Shown here one piece after another: positions 1 to 7,891 of a DNA stretch of 38,038 nt. The stretch is from NCBI RefSeq assembly GCF_000447205.1, contig NZ_AUWY01000096.1, positions 1 through 38,038 on the forward strand, given 5' to 3'. The translations under genes and the position numbers were made by a program. The notes beneath the pieces were generated by a model. That model saw nothing but the letters and a program-made list of their open reading frames with translations. It searched no databases and was not told where the DNA came from. The stretch comes from Sphingobium ummariense RL-3 (lineage in GTDB: Bacteria; Pseudomonadota; Alphaproteobacteria; Sphingomonadales; Sphingomonadaceae). How positions within the stretch are numbered: the first letter of the stretch is position 1; every line of letters starts with the position of its first letter.

Positions 1-996
1 CGCTTCGGCAAAGGTCGCCATGCCGTCATGCGCGGCGAGCGCCGCCCGCACGAGCTGCACCGCCACCGCCGCGCCGGTCCCTTCGCCCAGCCGCATGCCG
101 AGCCGCAGCAGCGGCTCCAGCCCGACATGGCCGAGCAGCCGGTCATGCGCGGCTTCGGCCGAGCAATGCGCCGCAAGGCAATGTTGGGTGAAGGCAGGAT
201 TGGCCGCCGCGAGAGGCGCGATGGCCGCACAGCAGATATACCCATCCAGCAGCACCGGCACGCGCAGGAGCCGCGCAGCGAGGATCGCGCCCGCCATCGC
301 CGCGATCTCCCGCCCGCCGAGCCGACGCAGCGTTTCGAACGGCGACGTGCAGAAAGGAGCGTGCAGCGCCAACGCCAGCGCGACCGCTTCCATTTTGCGC
401 GCGAGGCCGGACCGGTCGACGCCCGTGCCCGTTCCGACCCATGCCTCCGCGTCGCCGCCTAAGGCCTGAGCGCACAGAGCTGCGGCAGGTGTGGTGTTGG
501 CGATGCCCATTTCCCCCACGAACAGCAGGTCGGTGCGTGGCGCGACCACGGCGGCCCCGGCATTGAGCGCGGCGAGGCACTCCGCCTCGCTCATCGCCGG
601 CTCGACGGCAATGTCTCCGGTCGGCCGGTCGAGATCGAGCGGGACCACGGCCAGTTCCGCCCCGGCCGCCCGCGCCAGCGCATTGATCGCCGCGCCCCCG
701 GCCCGGAAGTTCGCGACCATCTGCACGGTGACATCGGCGGGGAAGGCGCTGACTCCGCGCGCGGCGACGCCATGATTGCCGGCGAAGACGGCGGCGCGAA
801 CCATGTCCAGCCGCGGGCGCTCCCGGCCCTGCCAGCCGGCCAGGAAGAGCGCGATCTCCTCCAGCCGGCCAAGCGATCCGGCGGGTTTGGTGAGCTGCGC
901 CTGCCGTGCGGCGGCAGCCTCGATCGCCGCCGGGTTCGCGGTGGGCAGCGATGCGAGGGCCTCAGCGAAGGCGGAGGGATCGGCGAAGCGGATCAT
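1..996 (-). CDS. cobT: Nicotinate-nucleotide-dimethylbenzimidazole phosphoribosyltransferase CobT (partial, 3' end off window)
   Basis: CobT makes alpha-ribazole phosphate from nicotinate mononucleotide and dimethylbenzimidazole for the lower loop of cobalamin; it is cytoplasmic. An open frame of exactly 332 codons runs from ATG at 996 to base 1 with no stop, so only the last few residues of a protein usually about 340-350 long are missing. Family signatures are the N-terminal LTKPAGSLGRLE (residues 35-46), FAGNHGVAARGVS (71-83), GEMGIANTTPAAAL (161-174), GTGTGVD (188-194) and RLGEGTGAA (302-310), whose Glu305 corresponds to the catalytic base known in the family. The start overlaps the stop of the upstream DUF1636 gene as ATGA (993-996), indicating translational coupling. 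It is the third gene of the leftward riboswitch-controlled btuB operon. Confidence 0.95.
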   Translation of the reverse strand, partial: MIRFADPSAFAEALASLPTANPAAIEAAAARQAQLTKPAGSLGRLEEIALFLAGWQGRERPRLDMVRAAVFAGNHGVAARGVSAFPADVTVQMVANFRAGGAAINALARAAGAELAVVPLDLDRPTGDIAVEPAMSEAECLAALNAGAAVVAPRTDLLFVGEMGIANTTPAAALCAQALGGDAEAWVGTGTGVDRSGLARKMEAVALALALHAPFCTSPFETLRRLGGREIAAMAGAILAARLLRVPVLLDGYICCAAIAPLAAANPAFTQHCLAAHCSAEAAHDRLLGHVGLEPLLRLGMRLGEGTGAAVAVQLVRAALAAHDGMATFAEA

Positions 997-1400
997 GACA
1001 CGACGAAGCCTTCGGGCGGGACGCGGACGATGAAATGACCCTTCACGCCTTCGGGCCAATCGGCGTAGCGGACCACGCCCTCCTCGCTGGCGGCGTGGCG
1101 CGCCGCATAGTCGAGGAGAGCGCGGGCCGCATCCGGGCCGGGCGTGAAGCCGCCCAGCACATAGCCCATCTTCCCGGGCGCGCGGATATGGACCGCGCAA
1201 TGCCGGGTGCAGGCGAAGAGGCAGGGCATGTCCTCCACGCCAATGCCGGCATAGGCGGGATCGGCGGCCTGCGCTTCCCGCAGCGCGCGGGAGAGCAGCG
1301 CGCCGCCGCGCTGCCCCTCCCCGTCCTCGCGATGATCCGTCGACAGGCGGCAGGTGGTGCAGACCACCACCGAAGGCCCGTCCCCCGCGCGCCGCAGCAT
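993..1400 (-). CDS. DUF1636 Cys-rich metal-binding-type protein
   Basis: A 135-residue protein of the DUF1636 type, a family commonly found beside B12 or cobalt genes; its biochemical role is not established. What is visible is a CTTC pair (Cys14, Cys17) at the end of a beta-strand-like VVVC segment and a second Cys group CLFACTRHC (Cys60, Cys64, Cys68), a pattern that suggests an iron-sulfur or other metal site in a small thioredoxin-like fold (inference). The ATG at 1398-1400 shares one base with the btuB stop (TGATG), and its own stop overlaps the cobT start (ATGA), so it lies inside a coupled btuB-DUF1636-cobT operon. The same frame stays open far upstream into btuB, but only the part from 1400 resembles the family. 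Confidence 0.85.
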   Translation of the reverse strand: MLRRAGDGPSVVVCTTCRLSTDHREDGEGQRGGALLSRALREAQAADPAYAGIGVEDMPCLFACTRHCAVHIRAPGKMGYVLGGFTPGPDAARALLDYAARHAASEEGVVRYADWPEGVKGHFIVRVPPEGFVVS

Positions 1401-3316
1401 CAGAAGCGGCTCCGGATGCCGGCGTAGACCGTGCGACCGAGGCTGCCATAGCCGTTCGCCGTCTGGTAATCGACGTCGCCGACATTTTCGACCCGGCCGT
1501 AGAGGGTAAGGCCCTCCAGCAGTTTCCATTCGGCGCGCAGGTCGGTCAGCCAATAGTCGTCGAGCCGCAGGCTGCTGCCCGCCCGATCGAAGGTGCGCCC
1601 GGAATAACGGACAGCGACGCTCGCCTTCAGGCCGAAGGGGAAGGCATAGCCCAGCTCGCCATTGGCGAGGTTGCGGGGCACGCGGGCAAGCTGGACGCCA
1701 TAGGTGGCGCCCGGCGTGCGGTCTTCTGCCACGATCCGGCTGTAATTGCCGGTCGCGAACAGGCCGCGCCAATTGAGCGACGCGCCCAGCTCGATCCCCT
1801 TGGCGTGGCTCTTGCGCACGTTGGCGTAGTAGCCGAAGCGCGTCTCGTCCGTGCCGGGCACATAGCAGACCTCCGGCAGCGTGCCGGCGGTTGGACAATA
1901 GGCGAAGTCGATCAGATTGTCGGTCTTGCGCTCGAACCAAGTGGCCGAGAGGGTCAGGATGTCGCCCAGCTTCTGGTCGATGCCCGCTTCCCAGCCCTTC
2001 GCCTCCTCGGGCCTGAGCGCGGTCGAACCGTATAGGCTGAACAGCTGGTAGAGCGACGGCGCCTTGTAGCCTTCGTCATAGCTGGCGCGCAGCCGCGTGC
2101 CGGTACGCGCGACCGACCAGGCGGCGCCCGCGCTGGCCACCGTGTTGCCGCCGAAGCGCGACTGGTCGTCGTGGCGGACGCCGCCATTGACGGTGAGGCC
2201 CTCCACCAGCGTCAGGCGGACCTGGCCGTAGACGCTGTTGGTGTTCGCCTCGCTGGGCAGCCGCGCATAGGGGGCGGCGGTATCGGCGGGCGACGCATTG
2301 GTCATGCGCTGCTCCTCCCGCTCGGCGCCGAACACCAGCTGCACCGCATCCGATGCGGTGAAGGTGCCCTGATATTCGTAGCGGCGCACGCGCCCGTCCG
2401 CGTCGAAATTGAGCGGCCGCAGCTTGCGGCGCGGATCGTAATTGTCGCGCGCGGTGTCGCTGTGGAGGATGGCGAGGCGGTTGAGGAAGCGCCCATCCAG
2501 CAGCGCGACGTTCAGGCCGGCATAGGCCGACCATTCGCGCGTCGTGCCATAGACTGGCGCGTCGCCGCTGGTGCTGTCGAATTCGTTGCGCGCGTCGGCC
2601 CAATAGCCGCGCAGGTCGAGCGAGACCGTGGGCGCGAAATGCAGCGTCGCCGATCCGCTGGCGGCCTTGCGGCGATAGCCGTCATCCTCCGTCCCGCTGG
2701 CGCGGGCGGAAATCCCGTCGGTGGTGAAGGTCGATCCCGAGACGCGCCAGTCGATGAAATCGCTGGTGCCGCCTACCGCCGCCCGGGCGCTGAGCGTTTC
2801 ATGGGTGCCGGCCTCGAAGGACGCGCTGCCCTCGATCGGCCTGGTCGCCCTGGCGGTCTGGACGTTGATGACGCCGCCGATCGCGTCGCTGCCCCAGAGG
2901 ATCGCCTGCGGGCCGCGCAGGATTTCGACGCGCGCCAGATCGTCGATAAACAGGTTGGCGAAGCCGTAGCCGCCCGCCGTCGAGGAGGGATCGGCAAGGC
3001 GCATGCCGTCGATCACCATCACCGTCTGCCCCGAATCGGCGCCGCGAATGCGCAGCGTGGTGGTCGTGCCGTAGCCGCCGTTGCGGCTGAGGCTGATGCC
3101 CGGCGTACGCACCAGCAGGTCGGTGAGCGCCAGCGGCTGCTGCTGCTCGATCGCCGCCTGGTCGAGGACGGTGACGCTGGAGGCGACGCGATCCTCCGCC
3201 ACGGGCGTGCGGAACGCGGTGACGACGAGGCCGTCCGACGGCTCCTCCGCGAAGGCGGCGCCCGGCACGAGGCCGGCGGCCAGCAGGAGGGCACCGACGC
3301 AATTCTGTATTCTCAT
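1400..3316 (-). CDS. btuB: TonB-dependent vitamin B12 outer-membrane receptor BtuB
   Basis: A 638-residue outer-membrane receptor for energised cobalamin uptake. The N-terminus is a signal peptide ending near residue 23 (AAFA|EE). It is followed by a TonB-box-like DGLVVTAFR, then a plug domain (about residues 40-150) with LRIRGADSGQTVMVIDGMR and the highly typical VEILRGPQAILWGSDAIGGV, then a 22-strand-type barrel ending in an aromatic residue (SRF), as expected for outer-membrane insertion. Length is close to BtuB (about 600-640). A good ribosome site (AAGGGG, 9 bases before ATG) supports the start. B12 specificity rests on the adjacent cobalamin riboswitch and the downstream cobT, not on the barrel sequence alone. 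The mRNA begins with the riboswitch at 3488-3654, so expression should fall when adenosylcobalamin is plentiful. Confidence 0.9.
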   Translation of the reverse strand: MRIQNCVGALLLAAGLVPGAAFAEEPSDGLVVTAFRTPVAEDRVASSVTVLDQAAIEQQQPLALTDLLVRTPGISLSRNGGYGTTTTLRIRGADSGQTVMVIDGMRLADPSSTAGGYGFANLFIDDLARVEILRGPQAILWGSDAIGGVINVQTARATRPIEGSASFEAGTHETLSARAAVGGTSDFIDWRVSGSTFTTDGISARASGTEDDGYRRKAASGSATLHFAPTVSLDLRGYWADARNEFDSTSGDAPVYGTTREWSAYAGLNVALLDGRFLNRLAILHSDTARDNYDPRRKLRPLNFDADGRVRRYEYQGTFTASDAVQLVFGAEREEQRMTNASPADTAAPYARLPSEANTNSVYGQVRLTLVEGLTVNGGVRHDDQSRFGGNTVASAGAAWSVARTGTRLRASYDEGYKAPSLYQLFSLYGSTALRPEEAKGWEAGIDQKLGDILTLSATWFERKTDNLIDFAYCPTAGTLPEVCYVPGTDETRFGYYANVRKSHAKGIELGASLNWRGLFATGNYSRIVAEDRTPGATYGVQLARVPRNLANGELGYAFPFGLKASVAVRYSGRTFDRAGSSLRLDDYWLTDLRAEWKLLEGLTLYGRVENVGDVDYQTANGYGSLGRTVYAGIRSRF

Positions 3317-3487
3317 TCGTTCAACCCCTTAACAACGGGCCTTTCCGGCAGGCACGCGAAGGGGCGGAACGGTGCGCGCGGGCGCGACAGGTCGCCCCTC
3401 GCACGGATCCGCCGGCGAGGCGATGGCTGTCGTTGCGCAGGGATGACCCCGTTCGGCCGGCACACCCTGTCCGGACGAAGAACGACC

Positions 3488-3654
3488 GCGACGGGCAGGT
3501 CTCCTGGCTCGCGGGTCAATGCCGGTTCGGCCGCCTTCTCAGGGCTTGCGCCCCAATGGCATGTTGGCCGGCCGGCTCTCCGCTTACAGTTGCAGGGGCA
3601 GCGCGGGTCTTTCACCCGACTTCCCTTTTGATCCCCTCGCGGGGAACCTGTCGC
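3488..3654 (-). promoter_or_regulatory. Cobalamin riboswitch upstream of btuB
   Basis: Read on the minus strand, the segment contains the ordered hallmarks of the AdoCbl aptamer: a P1 strand GCGACAGGT, GGGAAGTCGGGTGAAA, the B12-box CTGCAACTGTAAGCGG, GCCATTGG, GAGAAGGCGGCC, and the closing AGCCAGGAGACCTGCC followed by GTCGC. The two ends can pair (GCGAC/GTCGC and AGGT/ACCT) to form P1. About 170 nt separate it from the btuB start. I do not see a clear Rho-independent terminator there, so control may be translational. Confidence 0.93.
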
Positions 3655-3661
3655 GGCGCGG

Positions 3662-3690
3662 CTGATAGCGGTGCTGCAGCGGGGGCGCAA
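3662..3690 (-). promoter_or_regulatory. Sigma70-type promoter for the btuB operon
   Basis: On the minus strand, TTGCGC (3685-3690) and TATCAG (3662-3667) are separated by exactly 17 bases. The predicted transcript start near 3655 falls directly at the first base of the riboswitch P1. The elements are not consensus, but the spacing, position and match to the opposite promoter support it. Confidence 0.65.
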
Positions 3691-3701
3691 GGGCAGCATG
3701 C

Positions 3702-3730
3702 TTGCGCGGATCGCGCGGCTGGCTTATCGG
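3702..3730 (+). promoter_or_regulatory. Sigma70-type promoter for the btuN-like/cobO/cobB operon
   Basis: TTGCGC (3702-3707) and TATCGG (3725-3730) are 17 bases apart. The expected start near 3737 lies a few bases before the rightward riboswitch at 3741. The -35 hexamer is identical to that of the divergent btuB promoter and the -10 differs by one base. Confidence 0.65.
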
Positions 3731-3740
3731 AGCTGTCGCT

Positions 3741-3919
3741 ACGGGTGCCCGAAAGGGCTTAATCGGGAAGTCCGGGGCGATCCCCTTGCGGGGGTCGATG
3801 CCGGCACTGCTCCCGCAACTGTGACCGGAGAGCGCATCGCCATCGAGCCATTGGAAGGGCATTCCTTCCGAGAAGGCGGCGAACCGCGCGACGATCCGGA
3901 AGTCAGGAAACCGGCCCGT
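3741..3919 (+). promoter_or_regulatory. Cobalamin riboswitch upstream of the cobO-cobB operon
   Basis: Contains the conserved AdoCbl aptamer elements in order: P1 strand ACGGGT, GGGAAGTCCGGGGCGA, CTCCCGCAACTGTGACCGG (B12 box), GCCATTGG, GAGAAGGCGGCGAACC, and GAAGTCAGGAAACCGGCCCGT, whose last bases pair with the start. It lies 195 nt before the first gene. The expression platform (3920-4113) shows no obvious U-tract terminator. Confidence 0.93.
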
Positions 3920-4113
3920 TGCCGTCGTTCCTTCGCGCGGGCGGGATGTACCGGGCGGACGAGGGTGAACCCTTGACGGACGACATGCGTGCATGCGTCG
4001 GAAAGGGAGCCAGAGCCATGATTCATCGCTGACAGAATGCCGCGCGGGTTCGGCCCGTCGCCGCCTTCCTGCCGCGCTTTCGCGCCACCCTCTTCCATTG
4101 CCGGAGACCTGCC

Positions 4114-4683
4114 ATGGTCCGTCAGACCCGATTCGACTTCGCCCTGTTCGCCGCCCTCGCCGCCGTCATGCTGGTGACGCGCACCCACTGGATCAGCCAT
4201 GTCGTCCACCTGCCCGACACGGTGTGGGCCAGCTTCTTCCTCGCCGGCTTCTACATCCGCGCGCGGCTCGCCTTTCCCGCGCTGTTCCTGCTCGGCTTCG
4301 CGATCGACCTGGTGGTGATCGGCAACAAGGGCAGCACGTCCTTCTGCTTCACCCCGGCCTACTGGATGCTGCTGCCCGCCTATGGCGCGATGTGGCTGGC
4401 GGGACGCTTTTCCGCCCGCCGCTTCGGCGCGAGCGCCCGCGCGCTGCCGGCGATCGTCGGCACGATGCTGGTGGCGCTGGTCGCCGCCAAGCTGCTGTCG
4501 AGCGGCGGCTTCTATTTCCTGAGCGGCCGCTTTCCCGATGCCTCGGTCGCCGGCTTCCTGCCGCGCATGACCCGCTATTTCCCGCCGATGCTCTGGTCGA
4601 CGCTGATCTGGGCCAGCCTCGCCATAGCGGCGCACGCGCTGGTCGCGCTACTGCAGCCACGCACGGACGACGAACGCGCATGA
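4114..4683 (+). CDS. Small integral membrane protein, candidate B12/cobalt transport component (BtuN-like)
   Basis: A 189-residue hydrophobic protein with about five to six predicted membrane segments, for example residues 8-22, 34-55, 58-75, 88-104, 115-133 and 155-177. Length and topology resemble small substrate-binding or accessory membrane components of vitamin transporters, and its place directly behind a cobalamin riboswitch and before cobO suggests a role in moving cobalamin, cobinamide or cobalt across the inner membrane. It may be the BtuN type of accessory protein described in B12 regulon reconstructions, but I cannot verify that by alignment. The start has a GGAG site seven bases upstream of ATG, and its stop overlaps the cobO start (ATGA at 4680-4683). 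No ABC ATPase or BtuF-type binding protein is in the window. Confidence 0.75.
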   Translation: MVRQTRFDFALFAALAAVMLVTRTHWISHVVHLPDTVWASFFLAGFYIRARLAFPALFLLGFAIDLVVIGNKGSTSFCFTPAYWMLLPAYGAMWLAGRFSARRFGASARALPAIVGTMLVALVAAKLLSSGGFYFLSGRFPDASVAGFLPRMTRYFPPMLWSTLIWASLAIAAHALVALLQPRTDDERA

Positions 4684-5282
4684 GCGGCGACGAAGAGGCG
4701 CGCCACAAGGAGCGCACGCAGAAGCACAAGGCGGTGGTCGACGCCCGCATCGCCGCCGCCACGCAGGACAAGGGGCTGCTTCTGGTCCTCACCGGCAATG
4801 GCAAGGGCAAGTCCTCCAGCGCCTTCGGCATGGTCGCGCGCACCCTGGGCTATGGCCGCAGGGCCGCGATCTTCCAGTTCATCAAGGGCAAGGAGGAAGT
4901 GGGCGAGCGCGCCTTCTTCGCCGCGCATCCCGGCGTCACCTGGGAGCGTTGCGGCGAGGGCTTCACCTGGGAGACGCAGGACCGGCAGGGCGATATCGCG
5001 ACCGCGCGGGCGGGCTGGGAAAAGGCGAAGGCGGCGCTGGCCGACCCCGCCATCCACCTGGTCGTGCTGGACGAGCTGACCTATCTCCTCACCTATCGCT
5101 ATCTGGCGCTGGAGGAGATCCTGCCGCCGATCCTGGCCCGGCCGCCGATGCAGCATGTCGTCGTCACCGGCCGCGCTGCGGACGAGGCGCTGATCGAGGC
5201 GGCCGATACGGTGAGCGCGATCCGCGACGTCAAGCACGCCTTCCGCGCCGGGGTGCGGGCGCAGCAGGGCATCGACCTGTGA
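4680..5282 (+). CDS. cobO: Corrinoid adenosyltransferase CobO/BtuR
   Basis: A 200-residue cytoplasmic enzyme that transfers the 5'-deoxyadenosyl group from ATP to cob(I)yrinate diamide or cobalamin. The phosphate-binding loop GNGKGKSSSAFG (39-50) is the family's modified Walker A. Further matches are FIKGKEEVGER, ERCGEGFTWETQD, the Walker-B-like VVLDELTYLLTY, and VVVTGRAADEALIEAADTVS near the C-terminus. Length matches CobO/BtuR (about 200). The ATG overlaps the preceding stop (ATGA), and the stop overlaps the GTG of cobB (GTGA at 5279-5282), so the three genes are translationally coupled. It could act both in salvage of imported corrinoids and in late synthesis. Confidence 0.95.
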   Translation: MSGDEEARHKERTQKHKAVVDARIAAATQDKGLLLVLTGNGKGKSSSAFGMVARTLGYGRRAAIFQFIKGKEEVGERAFFAAHPGVTWERCGEGFTWETQDRQGDIATARAGWEKAKAALADPAIHLVVLDELTYLLTYRYLALEEILPPILARPPMQHVVVTGRAADEALIEAADTVSAIRDVKHAFRAGVRAQQGIDL

Positions 5283-6583
5283 GCCATGCGGCGCGCTGCC
5301 CCGCCCTGCTGGTGGCGGCGCCCGCATCCAACCAGGGGAAGACGACGATCACCGCCGCCCTCGCCCGGCGCCATCGCGACGCGGGGCGGCGGGTGCGCGT
5401 CTTCAAATGCGGCCCCGATTTTCTGGACCCCATGATCCTGGAGCAGGCGAGCGGTGCCACGGTCCACCAGCTCGACCTGTTCATGGGCGGCGAGGCGGAC
5501 TGCCGCCGCCTGCTGCACGAGGCTGCGCAGGACGCGGACCTGATCCTGATCGAGGGGGTGATGGGCCTGTTCGACGGCGATCCCTCCGCCGCCGACCTCG
5601 CCGCCTTGTTCGGCCTGCCGGTGCTCGCGGTGGTGGACGGATCGGCGATGGCGCAGAGCTTTGGCGCTATCGTCCACGGGCTGGCAAGCTATCGCGATGA
5701 CATCCGCGTCGCCGCGGTGCTGGCGAACCGCGTGGCGGGCGAGCGCCATGCGGCGATGCTGGAAGGCAGCCTGAGGCAGGGCGTGGCATGGCTCGGCGCG
5801 CTGCCCCGCGACGAGACGATGACGCTGCCGGAACGCCATCTGGGGCTGATGCAGGCGCAGGAGGTCGGCGACCTGGACCAGCGGATCGCGCGCGCGGCGG
5901 CGCTGCTGCCGGAGGGCGCGCTGTGGCTGCCCGATCCTGTGGCGTTCCCGGCGCCCGGCACCCCGGCGACTGCTCCGCACGTGCTGGACGGGTGCCGCAT
6001 TGCGGTGGCGCGCGATGCCGCCTTCGCCTTCCTCTACCCCGCCAACTGCACGCTGCTGGAAACGATGGGCGCCCGCCTTTCCTTCTTTTCGCCGCTGGCG
6101 GACGAGGCGCTGCCGCCCTGCGACGCGCTATGGCTGCCGGGCGGCTATCCCGAGCTGCATCTCGACCGGCTATCGGCTAATACCGCCATGATCGCGGCGG
6201 TGAGGGCGCATCATGAGGCAGGCAGGCCGATCCTCGCCGAATGCGGCGGCATGCTCTATTGCACAGAGGCGTTGACCGATACGGACGGATGCCGCGCACC
6301 GATGGCGGGGTTGCTTCCGGGCGAAGCGACGATGCAGCCGAAGCTGGCCGCGCTGGCGCTGCAACAGGTTACGGTGCCGGGCATCGGCACGCTGCGCGGC
6401 CACAGCTTTCATTATTCGCGGCTGGACACGCAGGCGCAGCCGCTGGCCCGCGCTACCGACCGCCAGGGACGGCCGGGCGAGGCCGTGTACCGCGCCGGAT
6501 CATTGCTCGCCAGCTATGTGCATTTCTACTTCCCGTCCGATCCCCGGGCAGCGGCCGCGCTGTTCCTGCGGGCCGACAGATGA
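5279..6583 (+). CDS. cobB: Cobyrinate a,c-diamide synthase CobB/CbiA
   Basis: A 434-residue two-domain enzyme that amidates the a and c carboxylates of (hydrogeno)cobyrinate using glutamine and ATP. The N-terminal ATP-binding domain has APASNQGKTTIT (14-25), KCGPDFLDP and EGVMGLFDG. The C-terminal class I glutaminase-like domain has LPGGYPELH, the nucleophile elbow ECGGMLY (Cys322) and the late GHSFHYS and SYVHFYF histidines. The start is GTG at 5279; no upstream ATG fits, and GTG overlaps the cobO stop by four bases. It ends the rightward riboswitch operon and faces a convergent sulfotransferase gene. Other corrin-ring genes (cobN, cobD, cobQ and so on) are absent, so they must be elsewhere or the pathway is partial. 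Confidence 0.95.
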   Translation: MSHAARCPALLVAAPASNQGKTTITAALARRHRDAGRRVRVFKCGPDFLDPMILEQASGATVHQLDLFMGGEADCRRLLHEAAQDADLILIEGVMGLFDGDPSAADLAALFGLPVLAVVDGSAMAQSFGAIVHGLASYRDDIRVAAVLANRVAGERHAAMLEGSLRQGVAWLGALPRDETMTLPERHLGLMQAQEVGDLDQRIARAAALLPEGALWLPDPVAFPAPGTPATAPHVLDGCRIAVARDAAFAFLYPANCTLLETMGARLSFFSPLADEALPPCDALWLPGGYPELHLDRLSANTAMIAAVRAHHEAGRPILAECGGMLYCTEALTDTDGCRAPMAGLLPGEATMQPKLAALALQQVTVPGIGTLRGHSFHYSRLDTQAQPLARATDRQGRPGEAVYRAGSLLASYVHFYFPSDPRAAAALFLRADR

Positions 6584-6608
6584 GAGCCAGCGATCCTCGC
6601 AGGACCTC

Positions 6609-7676
6609 TCAGGCCGGCCGCTTCGAGGGCGGCCGGCGCGCGGCCTCGGTGGTCCGCTCGCTGATGGCGATGGTCAGCAGTTCCCTTGTGAGGGTGGAAA
6701 CGAAACCGACCATGTCCTCGATGATCAGGCTCTGCTTCATCTGGATCGGCCTGTTGAAGCAGCCATCCTCCTGATTGAAAAACTCCTTGAAGAACAGCTT
6801 GTTGCTCTCGTAGAACCGGTCGTAGAAGGCGATATTGTCGGGATCGATATTCTCGCCGATCTGCAGGTCGGTCATCCGGGACGCAAGCCGGTTCACCTTG
6901 TTACGGATTTTCCGCAATGCCATGTCGGAAGCATCGGTTTGCACGATGGCATTCACCGAACTCATGACTGCGGCGGCAAGCGGCGGGATTTTCTCGTTCG
7001 CCTTTTCGACGGTATAATCCATCGTCTCGACCGCGATATCCGGATTGATCTTCTTGAGAAGATCCACCCTGATGTCGCCATCGACGAAATTGCTCTTGCC
7101 GAAGATGGTCGGCCGAAGCGCCTCTGCGCCAAAGACCTCGCGCCATTTCGAGAACATTTCATAATAATTATAGTAATGGTTGCTATCGTCGACGTCCCGC
7201 TGGAAGTCAGCGATGGTACCGGCGAATCCGCCCCGGATGGCCGTGGAATAGAGCGACGTCCTGACCGCGGATTGTTCCCGGAAATAGCAGACCACGATGA
7301 TTTCGTCGAATATGGAGGACAGAAACTCCTTCAGGCGATATATCGAATCGATATCGATCAGCCGGCTATGAAAATGCTCCGACGTGATGACAAAGCGGTC
7401 GCATTTTCCTTTTAATCCTTCCACTTCATTTCTGAAGTCGTCCAGAAGCCCTTTGAAAAATTCCGCCTTTTCCGCCTCATTGGTTATCTTGTGATTACGA
7501 CAGAAGTCATCATAGTGATTCTGAAAATAGGCGACCAGCTTCCTGTTATTGGGATACGCTATGACACTGCTCAGGCCGACACCCTGCTTCTGCAGCGCGT
7601 CCTTGTTGTGATACAACCATTCCTGAATGAGCGTCGTCCCGGTCTTTTCGGTTCCGATGTGGAGGATGCATTTCAT
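6609..7676 (-). CDS. Sulfotransferase-like P-loop protein (355 aa)
   Basis: The N-terminal LHIGTEKTGTTLIQEWL (residues 5-21) is a clear PAPS-binding 5'-phosphosulfate loop of the sulfotransferase fold. A later segment, IIVVCYFREQSAVRTSLYS, fits the 3'-phosphate-binding strand and helix (R then S). The acceptor is unknown; neighbours in the window suggest a surface glycan (inference). I chose ATG at 7676 because the P-loop then starts at residue 5 as in relatives and GGTGAT lies just upstream; an in-frame ATG at 7718 would add 14 residues without homology-like features. Base composition is richer in A/T than in flanking genes, especially 7140-7720, which suggests acquisition. The last codons overlap a strong hairpin at 6613-6637. 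Confidence 0.75.
   Translation of the reverse strand: MKCILHIGTEKTGTTLIQEWLYHNKDALQKQGVGLSSVIAYPNNRKLVAYFQNHYDDFCRNHKITNEAEKAEFFKGLLDDFRNEVEGLKGKCDRFVITSEHFHSRLIDIDSIYRLKEFLSSIFDEIIVVCYFREQSAVRTSLYSTAIRGGFAGTIADFQRDVDDSNHYYNYYEMFSKWREVFGAEALRPTIFGKSNFVDGDIRVDLLKKINPDIAVETMDYTVEKANEKIPPLAAAVMSSVNAIVQTDASDMALRKIRNKVNRLASRMTDLQIGENIDPDNIAFYDRFYESNKLFFKEFFNQEDGCFNRPIQMKQSLIIEDMVGFVSTLTRELLTIAISERTTEAARRPPSKRPA
6613..6637. terminator. GC-rich hairpin between convergent cobB and sulfotransferase genes
   Basis: A perfect 9-bp inverted repeat GCCGGCCGC / GCGGCCGGC with a 7-base loop. It lies 30 bases past the cobB stop and inside the final codons of the opposing gene. There is no T-tract on either side, so it may only assist termination or protect 3' ends. 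Confidence 0.45.
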
Positions 7677-7891
7677 TTTATCACCATATCCATGTGATGA
7701 GATTTTATCTTCGATCATTATCGCATTGATGCTCTATGGTGATCCTGCATGTATTCCCCCAGTGAACGGAAACCACTCCTGAATATTATGTCCAGGCGAC
7801 CGATGGCATTCCGCATCGATCCGGGAAACACTAATAGCGCGGATTCTCAAAGGCAACGCCGAGAGCCGATCATCCGCGGCCGGGCCTTGGG

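Noticed and set aside
1401..1940. Long upstream extension of the DUF1636 reading frame
   Set aside because: It runs inside btuB in another frame, is Arg/Gly-rich and unlike any protein; only 993-1400 resembles the family and its ATG is coupled to the btuB stop.
4103..4113. GGAGACCTGCC before the btuN-like start equals the 3' element of the btuB riboswitch
   Set aside because: The two lie in different transcripts and in the same sense, so they cannot pair; one part is simply a GGAG ribosome site. Probably chance.
3739..4635. Minus-strand frame of 298 codons across the riboswitch and btuN-like gene
   Set aside because: It is the shadow of a high-GC gene and of a structured RNA, with low-complexity Gly/Arg/Gln content and no recognisable domain.
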